A stretch of DNA of 64,000 nucleotides from Pyropia yezoensis (taxonomy: Eukaryota > Rhodophyta > Bangiophyceae > Bangiales > Bangiaceae): NCBI GenBank assembly GCA_009829735.1, contig CM020618.1, positions 18,895,346-18,959,345 of the forward strand, read 5' to 3'. Numbering within the stretch: position 1 is the first letter of the stretch; the number at the start of each line of letters is the position of its first letter. Made by a program: the position numbers and the translations under genes. This document shows, piece by piece, positions 52,514-61,210 of this stretch. Under the pieces are notes generated by a model, which did not search any database, was not told the origin of the DNA, and saw only the letters and a program-made list of their open reading frames with translations.

Positions 52514-52930
52514 TTACATCGTGTCTCGATAACCCCTTGCACAAGCGGAGATAATTGAAAAAAAGCTCACGCTGTTGTAGGCATTGCCGTGACGGAGAAA
52601 CGCTTTGCTTTTCGACAGGACAAATGTGGACTCGACGCTTTCTTTGGTGCCTTGTTTGTAGCGTAACTCGTTATGCATGCAGAAGGTGACCCTCTCGTAC
52701 CTAGAGGGGTCGGGTCTGTTAGACTGTGTCTTTGTGATGCCTCCGAGAAGTCCGAGTACCTTTTGAGAACTGAACCGAAGCACGTTGGCTACAGCAAAGA
52801 CGTGGTCGCAACTTACTCTCACAGGCTGTGCTCTAAACTCCATGGGACAGCCAACAGAAAACGCTCTTGGGACAGACTCCACCACTTGTGCGCCTTCACA
52901 GGGCGAAATAGCCTTTCTTTTGTTGCACAT
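52514..52930 (-). pseudogene. Possible DDE-transposase core relic
   Basis: A 138-codon minus-strand frame with VRVSCDHVFAVANVLRF. This weakly resembles the D-x-T-F-K-V-A-K strand found at the first catalytic Asp of several eukaryotic DDE transposases. It is followed by KVLGLLGGITKTQSNRP. No further catalytic blocks are seen. Low-confidence family call. Confidence 0.25.
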
Positions 52931-54360
52931 CTCCGAGAAACCAATGTTCCTGCCAAGTTATTGATCAGTCATCCTGCTGACTGTTATGTCTTGTTTGTTT
53001 TTATGAAGCTGTTATGCCTGTGTCCAGCGGGTGGGCTCATTGACATTGCCATTCTAATTGCTGTGCGTGATCGGATCGCAGCCGCAGATCGATCAGCCCT
53101 CTTCCGCCCTCAGAGCGGGGATGGACCTGCTCCCGCCGGTGGGGAAGATTAGCCTCGGGCGCGGGCGGTACCTTCCGACCACAGATGGCAGGCACGTTCG
53201 TTTGCCCTGGCGCCGGCTCTCTCGCCGCTGCGTCATCCCTGCCCTCCTTCCCGGCTTGGCGCCCACGTGGCCCGCTCCGTTAGCGGGTCGATATTTACCT
53301 GCCTACATGGCGGGGCACGCTGTTTACCCTCTCGTTGCGTGGGCGCGGGCTGCTACCCGCGTACACGGCTTGCCGGCCCCGTCAAGATTCTTGAGACTCA
53401 CGGGGCGCTACCGCAGGGCGAAAATGTAAACGTGTATATCTCTTGTCACACCCGCGTCATGGAGGCAGGAGTAATACTAAATCTCAAAGTCCCAGTAGTA
53501 GGAGCCGATGCCCTTTGTGACCGCCTCCTAGCATAAGAAACATTCGTTTCGGTCACTGTCACCCTGAATAAAACTCAGCGAGCAAGCAGATGACTATCTC
53601 AATGGAATGAACGGCCCTACCCTGCAAAATTTTGAACAAATTAATCGACCAAATAGTTCCTACACTGCGATGCTTATCGTTTTGTCAGCTGCAAATGAAG
53701 TGCCTCGCCCGTCATAAGTCTTGCACACATGTCGTCTACTAATGAAAAGCTGTTGCTCGAACTGCTAGGAGTTAGCTGTTCATTGAAAAAACAGCTCCGT
53801 TCATTGCGTACTTCTTTGATACATCTTGGCTGTGAGGTACAAGGGGGGATGACAATAGTATACATCCGCCTGACTTTGATAATTATCTTGTTATCGTGTA
53901 TTATTGTTTCTGCTTCTCCAGGGGCCCCGTACACGCAACAGAAGCCTGTCTATCTTCCCAGAGTGAGAGAAGGGACGTCACGCAGTCCCTTCATACACGA
54001 AGTGGCGCGTTTTTCTGACGCAAGAGAGGAGACGCGGTGTACGTGCCAGGGCATGCCGTTTCCTCGAGCACGGGAGTGGGGATGAGCGCCCAGAGCGTCG
54101 AGGGACGCCGAGAGCCAGCCTAAGTACGTGGACAGGGTACAGGACGCTTCTGCATCTACGAAGTAAGACACCGGTAAAAAAAAGACACTCTGGTCAGGAG
54201 CTGTCACCTTCCCTTTTCTTGCAGTCGCACGAGCGCATCCCCTATTCTTGGCGCGATCCCTGTGACTGGCAAAAGAAGACGTGACAGTACGTCATAGCAT
54301 GTGGCGGGTGACTATATAATCCTCATTTTCTTGAGAAGAGTCGAACGGAGATAGCGGCCT

Positions 54361-54545
54361 TTGAAGATTGTGCAACTGCTAATGTCACCCCAGAAGCGGC
54401 CCGGAAGGGCTGTGAAAGCGCGTTTTCTAAAGTCTCCGCAAGTTCAACATTTTTTTTTACGCGATACGTCAACTGCACCAGGTCGGATGGAATCGAATCC
54501 AACGTCCTCGAAGAGATCTCGTTCTCCTCATCACAATGGTATGTC
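54361..54545 (-). pseudogene. Relic of an unidentified mobile-element protein (copy 2)
   Basis: The minus-strand frame shows DEENEISSRTLDSIPSDLVQ, then LTYRVKKNVELAETLENAL, and FRAASGVTLAVAQSS further on. It is related to the fragment at 46716-46934. No complete ORF remains. Confidence 0.5.
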
Positions 54546-54610
54546 TAACTCAAAGCGTTGAGAACCAACAAAAATGAGGATTCTGTCGTCGTCACCCGCC
54601 ACAAAGATGA

Positions 54611-54811
54611 CGACGACAGACCGACAAACTAAAGCCTTGCTGCAGCCTCACGAATCACTCCTGATTGTAAAATTTGTCATACCATGACTGTCATTTATGA
54701 CTGTCATGACTGTCATATGACTGTCGTATGACTTTCATAATATGACAAATATGACGATCAGGAGTGATTCGTGAGGCTGCAGCCACGCTTTTGTTTGTCG
54801 GTCTGTCGTCG
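54611..54811. mobile_element. Foldback/MITE-like element with 70-bp inverted repeats
   Basis: Left arm 54611-54680 (CGACGACAGACCGACAAAC ... AATTTGTCAT) and right arm 54742-54811 are inverted copies with a few mismatches. The unique centre of about 60 bp is made of ATGACTGTC-type repeats (four or five copies). Long TIRs with a tiny centre and no coding capacity fit a foldback element or MITE. A target-site duplication is not obvious. Confidence 0.75.
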
Positions 54812-56308
54812 CTATCTTCTCATTTTGGGCAGCTGCGGTGCGCAGGCCGAAAGTAATAGAACCATTCGGGGCTCAACAAGTGCTCGAGTGGGCGACATGC
54901 AAAGGGTGCGATGCGATCTGACACTAATTTCTGCCACGAGGGATTTTTCCTTTGCCGTACCGTATTGCGCACAACGACTGCGCGGTCTCTGCCACCACAT
55001 AGTCACCATCATAGGATGACCATCCGCCGCAGCAGGCACGTCCACTGTATCCGTGGTCGAGCGGAAAACGGGCGGGTGCAGAATCACAAGCTCTTATCGC
55101 GAAGTTATTTACATTTTATTCTGCAAGACAAATTTGAGAAGTGGAGTGGCTGCCAAAAAAAGTGAATCTGTTGGTGGGGTGGGATTCAAGTGAGAGAGCT
55201 ATTTGAAGTCCGAACTGTTGTGCGTGCACACGCAAGCCCTTGTAGCCCACTCACACGGGTCCTCAGGACCCGGAAATCATCATTCCGCGACCAACTCGAT
55301 TGTTTTCGAGTTTGCTGTCTGCTTGCTGACTGGCGTACGGTGCCCGATCGGGTGACGTGACGTTGCCGGGGTCAAAACGACCCACAGTGGCACGCCCGTC
55401 CGGGCTGCACGCTAATATGGCAAGCATGAATTCATGGGGAGAAGCATGAAACAGAGTTGGTATCCAGTGTGCGTGATGTGAGTGGAACCCGCGTCTGCAG
55501 AGCTGGAGAAAAAGCAACAACCCGTGCTGAACTCCACTTTGACCAAACGACTACTCAACATATCTCGGGCGGTTGCTCTCATAGTTATCTATTGAGCTTC
55601 GCCAGGCGCTGAAGATGGAGGTGGCCGAAGCAGCCTGCATCGACCGCCCATGATACTGCTTAGACGGCACCCGACACAACCGCCCAACAATGTCACCCAT
55701 CGCCTGTTATCTGCGGCGACAATGGAGCCAGGGGTTGCATTGTGCTCTTCGGGGGCTGGCGGGAATGCCTGACGTGGGGGCGGACGCCGCACGGGCGGTC
55801 GTCGCCGAGAGGGGTACTTGAGGGGCGCTTGCCGGGGACTAGCCCCGGGCAGAGCGTGGGCGTTAGGCAGACGCACACCTCCTTTAACTTCACCTTCGGA
55901 CACTGTACTAGGGGAACGCGGACGACTGCGACGCACGCGGAGAGGGCACACGGCCCGTGTGTGCCACAACATGCGACGGCGACCGGAAGATACCCGCCCA
56001 CGTAATGCCAAGACGCGAGCTAGACGAAGGAGAAGCCCGCGACGACGATAACCAGGGGCACGGTGACCAAGGGTAGGAGTCCTCGCCGTGGCAGCACCCA
56101 TCACGCAAAGGCGAGCCCGCTTCAAAGAGCACGCGTGCCCCACAAACTGGCGAGCACAGTCAGTCTGGCGGCGTCAACAGACAGGCTCGACCAACGCAAT
56201 ACCGCACACCAAGCCAGCCCTGCAAGCGCGGGGCTGAGCACACGTGCACCATTTATGCCTCAAGCCAGACGCCTTCACCTCCATCACAATGACTACCAAT
56301 GCAGGCAC

Positions 56309-57628
56309 TCAAGAGAATCGTTTTTCTGCATTCGGCGACAGCATCCTTCCCTCTGCCTCCACGTCTGGCGCGTCGTACGCCCCACAAGCAGCGGCCAAGG
56401 GTGCCCGCACGGCCAGTCGTGAAGAGTCGAGCTCGCGGGCTGCCGCGACCATCGCGGCCTTGGTAGCAGGAGAAATAAATACTGCGCCCCGCTTCTGCCA
56501 CCGCCCCAAGAAACTGTCCTCTTTGCTCGGGAAGAGGCAGACGACCCGGTCCAAAGCACCCCGCACCACTATCGCGTAGTCAGCCGTGAGGACCCGCAGG
56601 TCAGCGTCTTCCTCCACAGCGTTGGTACCATCGGTGCTCGGCCCCTCTGGGGCGACCATCTCCTTGTCCCCAGACGCTGCCGCGCCGGCCACTTTGGGCA
56701 CAGGCTTCCCCCCTGCAGAGGCTCGCTCCAGCCGCCGTCTGTAAGCCAGTAGCCGCAAGCTCTGCAGTGCATCGACCGCCCGCAGGGACCGCTCGGCCGC
56801 CGCTAGCAGAAGGGCGGTCACCGGGAAGCCGCGCTGCACCGTTGAAGCCGTAGTAAGGTACTTGGCAATTGCCATGTACGCGGCGTGCACACCGGCGGGG
56901 TCCAGTGCCGGCAACTGACGGCTGGTCGTGGCAGAAGCCGTCACCGCCGTGTCAAGAAGCGCCCCAACGTTGTCCACTGCGTCCATGACGGACGCTGCGT
57001 CGGCCTTTGCGTGGGGTGCCACTGCCTCGGAAAGGGACTTTCTGCTGGGCTTGGCGGGCGATGGAACCGCATCAACTGGTGGCCCCGCCGCGTCGTCCGA
57101 ACCAGTGACCGATCCACCGGCAGAGGTGCCGGCTGACAGCGGCAACGGGGCGGCTGCAGGGCCGGGGGCAACCCCCCCCGCCCCCGCCGCCGCGGTCACC
57201 GAATCAGTTGTCGCCTTGTTCGAGGACGGCTCCTTGGACAGACGACGCGAGTGGCCTGGGGAAGACACGTCCTTGGACGCTCGTCGAAAAAAAAAGCCTT
57301 TGCTGCTCTTGGTCGTAGCTGTCCCCGCAGCGGCGGCAGTGCCCGCAGCAGCAACCGCTATGGCCGACGCCACAGGCGGAGGCGCCGTGGGCTCCACGCA
57401 CACCCCAGACGACAGGCGGACGGTGGAAGAGAAAGACCCTCCACCTGCAGCGGCGCCGGTCTCACCCGCAACGGTAACGTCCCGGGTTCCCGCGGCAACC
57501 GCGACCTCTGTGTCTTCTGCGGCGCCCGTGGCCCCCAATGACACCACCGTCGAGGTGATTCTCCAGGTTTCGTTGTCGCCAGCTGTCATGGCGGCCGCAG
57601 GGGGTGTCAAGGTGTCCCCGGCTGACAT
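56309..57628 (-). CDS. Uncharacterised host protein (439 aa)
   Basis: I do not recognise this protein. An intact frame of 440 codons starts at the ATG at 57628 (MSAGDTLTPPAAAM). The open frame extends upstream, but only through low-complexity Pro/Ser sequence. The first 215 residues are Ala/Thr/Ser-rich and probably disordered, with a basic Ser-rich patch (FFFRRASKDV, HSRRLSKEPSS) that looks like a kinase target. The C-terminal half appears helical: VMDAVDNVGALLDTAVTASA, AAYMAIAKYLTTASTVQRGF and AAERSLRAVDALQSLRLLAY. A last segment contains ALDRVVCLFPSKEDSFLGRW and ATKAAMVAAARELDSS. No membrane segment or signal peptide is seen. It is divergent from HOP across 941 bp. Confidence 0.7.
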   Translation of the reverse strand: MSAGDTLTPPAAAMTAGDNETWRITSTVVSLGATGAAEDTEVAVAAGTRDVTVAGETGAAAGGGSFSSTVRLSSGVCVEPTAPPPVASAIAVAAAGTAAAAGTATTKSSKGFFFRRASKDVSSPGHSRRLSKEPSSNKATTDSVTAAAGAGGVAPGPAAAPLPLSAGTSAGGSVTGSDDAAGPPVDAVPSPAKPSRKSLSEAVAPHAKADAASVMDAVDNVGALLDTAVTASATTSRQLPALDPAGVHAAYMAIAKYLTTASTVQRGFPVTALLLAAAERSLRAVDALQSLRLLAYRRRLERASAGGKPVPKVAGAAASGDKEMVAPEGPSTDGTNAVEEDADLRVLTADYAIVVRGALDRVVCLFPSKEDSFLGRWQKRGAVFISPATKAAMVAAARELDSSRLAVRAPLAAACGAYDAPDVEAEGRMLSPNAEKRFS

Positions 57629-58569
57629 CGTTGCGGCCTTCACCGCACTGGTCGGGGGGTGAGGGGAGCGGGGACAAACGAAGTGAGTAAAGAGAGACGA
57701 ACGCAGAGAGTGACGGTGGGGGAGCGGGGGGAAGGGGTGGATGAAGGGCGGGGAGAGTGGAAGGTGGAGGGGGGGACGCGTGGTCAACAAAAAGAAGGGC
57801 TAACCCAGGGTGACACCGCACTGTAGAAAGAGAAAACGAGAGAGAGCCCATATGTACACATGCATTCACAATGCACAAGCAAGGGCCCACGGGCAAGGAC
57901 GCGATGAGCCAAGTCTGCCAGGTAAGCAAAATCCGCGCTGGCCCCAATCCCAACATCGCTGACAGCTGAGCACGACACGCACGTCACGGAGCGCAGTATC
58001 GATAGGGGACCACCCCCCTTCCGGCCGGAGTGCCACTGTTGCTGCTTTCACGCCGTGGCGCCTGGTTCAGGAGGAAGTGTGACTCCAGTGCTGGTCAGAC
58101 GCTGCCATTCCCGAGGGACCGCGTGGCGGCTCTTGGGGAGATTCTGTCCAGCCATGTCGACTAGTTGTCAAAAGAGCACACTTACATTGGAGTCACCGCA
58201 ATGTGTAAATCGCGATGCTTCTGGAAGGCCCGTAATTGATCAGCACTCCGTCTGGCTGCGTCGTCGTACTCGACCCAGGATCCTGTGTCCAGCGAGGCCA
58301 GTCCGTTTGGCACCAATCCACCGCCTAGGGACAGTCTATTTGGGCCTGTCGGCGGCCATCGCCTACGGTCGGAGCGCGTGTCGTGCGTCGTGAGAAGCGA
58401 GAGCAGCGGACGTGCCCCCGGCCTGCGCTTGCCTCCCGTTGTCACCCGGACGCTGGCTTGGCCGTGACGCCCGGGGCCCTTCTTTGCTTGCTGTGCTCGC
58501 CCTCTCGGTTGCTCCCGGCGCGGTTGCCTGGTCTGCTGGTGTGGCCGTCGGCTGCGCGTCGCTGTCGCC
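57629..58569. other. Divergent intergenic region of the uncharacterised gene and HOP
   Basis: 941 bp between two start codons on opposite strands, so it should contain both promoters. The first part (57660-57790) is purine-rich G/A repeats; the rest is mixed composition. I see no clear TATA box, heat-shock element array or small gene. Confidence 0.5.
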
Positions 58570-59916
58570 ATGGCACAGACGGGGAGCCTGTTTGGGGAGG
58601 AGATGTGGGCCAAGCTCCGTAATGACCCGCAGGTTTCGAAGCTGCTGAGCGAGAACCCCGACCTCGAGACGAAGATGGCGGACTTGCGCCGGGATCCCCA
58701 GACGCTCGCCACCCATATTTCGGATCCGCGCATGATGCAGATATTTTCTGCGCTCGCCCGGCAGTCGGGTGGCGAGGGAGGCGGTGTCGCCGGCGCATCC
58801 TTTGACGCTGCTGCCAGCCGCGCCATGCCGTCATCTTCGGGTGCGATGCCAGCAGCGGGGGCCACGTCTGGGGCGACCGCGCCGCCGCCACCACCACCGG
58901 CGGAGGAGGAGGAGACCCCCGAAGCGGCCGCCAAGCGCAAGTCCGATGATGCCAAGGCGGCCGGCAACGCGGCGTACAAGGCGCGCAAGTATGACGATGC
59001 GCTGGCCGCCTACACCGAGGCGGTGGAGATCAACCCGGACAACCTGGCTGCGCTGATTAACCGGGCGGCGGTCAAGCTGGACCAGGGAGACTTTGCTGCC
59101 GCCGAGGCTGACTGCCGTACCGCTATTGAAGCTAACAAGGAGCGCAATCTGCGGGCAGATTTCAAGTTGATTGCCCGCGCACACGGTCGCATCGGCACGG
59201 CGCGGGCGCGCGCAGGAAACCTGACTGGCGCAATTGAGGCGTTTGAGTCCTCCCTGATTGAGTCGAATGACTACAAGATTAACGAGCAGCTGCTGGCTGC
59301 CAAGCGGGCGTTGAAGAAGCAGACCGAGGAGGCGTATATCAGCCCAGAGTTGTCGGCTGCTGCGCGGGAAGAGGGCAATGCCGCGTTTCGCGTGAAGGAC
59401 TTCCCCACCGCCATCAAGCACTACACCGAGGCAATCAAACGCAACCCGACGGACCCGGTGGCCTACTCGAACCGGGCGGCGGCGTACACCAAGCTGGGCG
59501 AGTTCCCCATGGCCATGAAGGATTGTGATGCGTGCCTGGACATTGACGGCAAGTACATCAAGGCGTGGTCTCGTAAGGGTGCCATCCACTTTTTCATGAA
59601 GGAGTACCACAAGTGTCTGGATGTGTACCAGAAGGGTCTGGAGATTGACCCGACGAGCAAGGAGATGCGCGACGGGCTGCTCAAGACGCAGCAGGCCATT
59701 GCGGCGCGTCAGAACGAGGGTGGCGCTGACGAGGCGACGGCCAAGCAGGCGATGCAAGACCCAGAGATCCAGGCTATCCTCAGCGACCCGCTGATCAACA
59801 ACATGCTGCAACAGATGGAGACGGACCCGAAGTACGCGGCGAAGGCCATGGCAGACCCGGTGATTGCGGCCAAAATCAACAAACTGATTGCCGCCGGTGT
59901 GCTGCGCACCGGCTAG
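58570..59916 (+). CDS. STI1: HOP/STI1 co-chaperone lacking TPR1
   Basis: Intact, intronless 448-aa protein. HOP/STI1 bridges HSP70 and HSP90 during client transfer in the cytosol. Domains in order: DP1 (about 8-66; MWAKLRNDPQVSKLLSENPD and DPRMMQIFSALA); a Pro/Ala linker; TPR2A (about 125-250; AAGNAAYKARKYDDALAAYT, AALINRAAVKLDQGDF); TPR2B (about 262-375; EEGNAAFRVKDFPTAIKHYT, AYSNRAAAYTKLGEFPMAMK, KAWSRKGAIHFF); DP2 (about 392-445; DPEIQAILSDPLINNMLQQM). The carboxylate-clamp pattern (GN..., NRAA, K..R) is present in TPR2A and TPR2B. Canonical HOP has TPR1 before DP1; here the protein starts almost at DP1, and no TPR exon is seen in the 941 bp upstream. The ATG at 58570 is the first in frame. 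The AT-rich 3' flank fits a polyadenylation region. Confidence 0.92.
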   Translation: MAQTGSLFGEEMWAKLRNDPQVSKLLSENPDLETKMADLRRDPQTLATHISDPRMMQIFSALARQSGGEGGGVAGASFDAAASRAMPSSSGAMPAAGATSGATAPPPPPPAEEEETPEAAAKRKSDDAKAAGNAAYKARKYDDALAAYTEAVEINPDNLAALINRAAVKLDQGDFAAAEADCRTAIEANKERNLRADFKLIARAHGRIGTARARAGNLTGAIEAFESSLIESNDYKINEQLLAAKRALKKQTEEAYISPELSAAAREEGNAAFRVKDFPTAIKHYTEAIKRNPTDPVAYSNRAAAYTKLGEFPMAMKDCDACLDIDGKYIKAWSRKGAIHFFMKEYHKCLDVYQKGLEIDPTSKEMRDGLLKTQQAIAARQNEGGADEATAKQAMQDPEIQAILSDPLINNMLQQMETDPKYAAKAMADPVIAAKINKLIAAGVLRTG

Positions 59917-60661
59917 GGGCATGTTTTTCTCTCTTCAATGTGCACCTCTGTTGTTGATGGTTGTGTGTGTGCTTCGTGAACAGTTAGCTCGTAGGCCAGC
60001 ACGTTTGTTGATCATGCATTAATTGAGTCTGCCACAAGGCGCGTGCGTTTGTGTTCATGTGCTGGTCCGTTTTGTTGATTCTTGCTCGCCAGGAGCGCAG
60101 AACAGAAAAAAAAAGAAAAAGAAGAGAGAACAGAACGAGCAAGTAACATTGAGGAAACCCTGCCACCCCGCGGGCGTGCAGATATCCATCATTGGCCAGT
60201 AGAGAAAGACAAAAAGGAGAAATGTATCAAAGAGGAAGCACAGCATCCGTGATACAGGAGGGAGACGAGCGGCCGCTGGACGCGCACAACACAATAAACA
60301 ATGACGGCCACGGGTGCCGCCACACGCGAGCAAATCAACGCTCCCGCGTCCAGTACGGCAGGTCAGCCCCCACGCACAGGAAGTGCGCGTCCGGAGCTGG
60401 TACTCGCGACGTCGTCAGGGCAGACCAAGCCACCGCGACAGCCCGATCAGAACGCCGCGGCGCTTCCGCGCGGCACCCTGTCCCGCCTAGCCACCGTTCA
60501 CGCCTAGGGCCGTAAGGCCGCGGCCCAAACTAAGGGACCTGCCCGGCACTTCATGCCGCGCGCAGCCGCCGCCGCCGCCACCACCGTTGACCATCCGCCG
60601 TCGTGTCGTCGCCGCCTGCCACCCGCGTCCGTGCTTGAGGTGTTGAGGGTGAAGCCCCCCT
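59917..60661. other. Intergenic region between convergent HOP and CCCH zinc-finger genes
   Basis: AT-richer 3' flanks of two convergent genes, with A-rich stretches around 60105-60130 and an AATAAACAATG sequence near 60290. No gene is seen. Confidence 0.5.
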
Positions 60662-61210
60662 TCATTGGGGCATAGGCGGCCGCGACGCTGCAATACGCGC
60701 ACGGTGCTGCATGACCAGCTCCTGCTCTCTTGCCACCACCGCCGGGGAGTAGCCTTGCGGGAAGGAGGCGTACGCATAAGCGCGGAGCTCCTCGGGGGAT
60801 ACGTCGCCCGTCACCACGCACGGCTGGCTGTCGAAGCCGTACGACGTCAGCGGCCACTGCGGCTCCACAGCGGTGGGGGAAGGGGGCTGCGTGGGGGAAA
60901 AGGAGTCGTGCCCATTGGGCCTATCGCCGCGGGCATAGTCGCCGCCGCCGCCGCCACGACCACGGTACCCGCCGCGGCCGCCACCACGTCTGCCACCGCG
61001 ACCACGGCCACGACCACGACCGCCGCCGCGGTCGCCGCCGCCGCCTCGGTCACCGCCGCCGCCGCGGCCGCCGCCCGAGCCGGCCGTCACACCAAACTCT
61101 TCCGGCGGGTGACGGAAGTGGCAGCTCTCCCCAAATCTGCATGACCCGTCGCGCCAGAAGCGGCAGACGGGGACACTATCACTGCCGCCGGTCGGCGTGG
61201 ACGCCATCAT
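60662..61210 (-). CDS. CCCH zinc-finger protein with RGG box
   Basis: Intact 182-aa frame from the ATG at 61210; a second ATG follows directly. The N-terminal zinc finger is CRFWRDGSCRFGESCHFRH (C-x7-C-x5-C-x3-H). It is followed by an RGG/GRGRG-rich region (about 42-95) suited to RNA binding. The C-terminal segment GDVSPEELRAYAYASFPQG then REQELVMQHRARI resembles the helical tail of plant C3H16/NUP42-like CCCH proteins. A role in RNA binding or mRNA export is inferred from that resemblance. It is convergent with HOP. Confidence 0.75.
   Translation of the reverse strand: MMASTPTGGSDSVPVCRFWRDGSCRFGESCHFRHPPEEFGVTAGSGGGRGGGGDRGGGGDRGGGRGRGRGRGGRRGGGRGGYRGRGGGGGDYARGDRPNGHDSFSPTQPPSPTAVEPQWPLTSYGFDSQPCVVTGDVSPEELRAYAYASFPQGYSPAVVAREQELVMQHRARIAASRPPMPQ

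Larger units (their letters stand above)
52051..56308. other. AT-richer intergenic region with transposon relics
   Basis: No intact gene is supported in this 4.3 kb. Relics listed separately are a possible transposase fragment (52514-52930), a mobile-element protein fragment (about 54361-54545) and a foldback element (54611-54811). The plus-strand frame 53058-53429 is Arg/Pro-rich without a domain. From about 55600 the sequence becomes GC-rich again, in the 3' flank of the uncharacterised gene. Confidence 0.4.

Noticed and set aside
53058-53429. 123-codon plus-strand frame
   Set aside because: Arg/Pro/Leu-rich composition, no motif, and surrounded by transposon relics.
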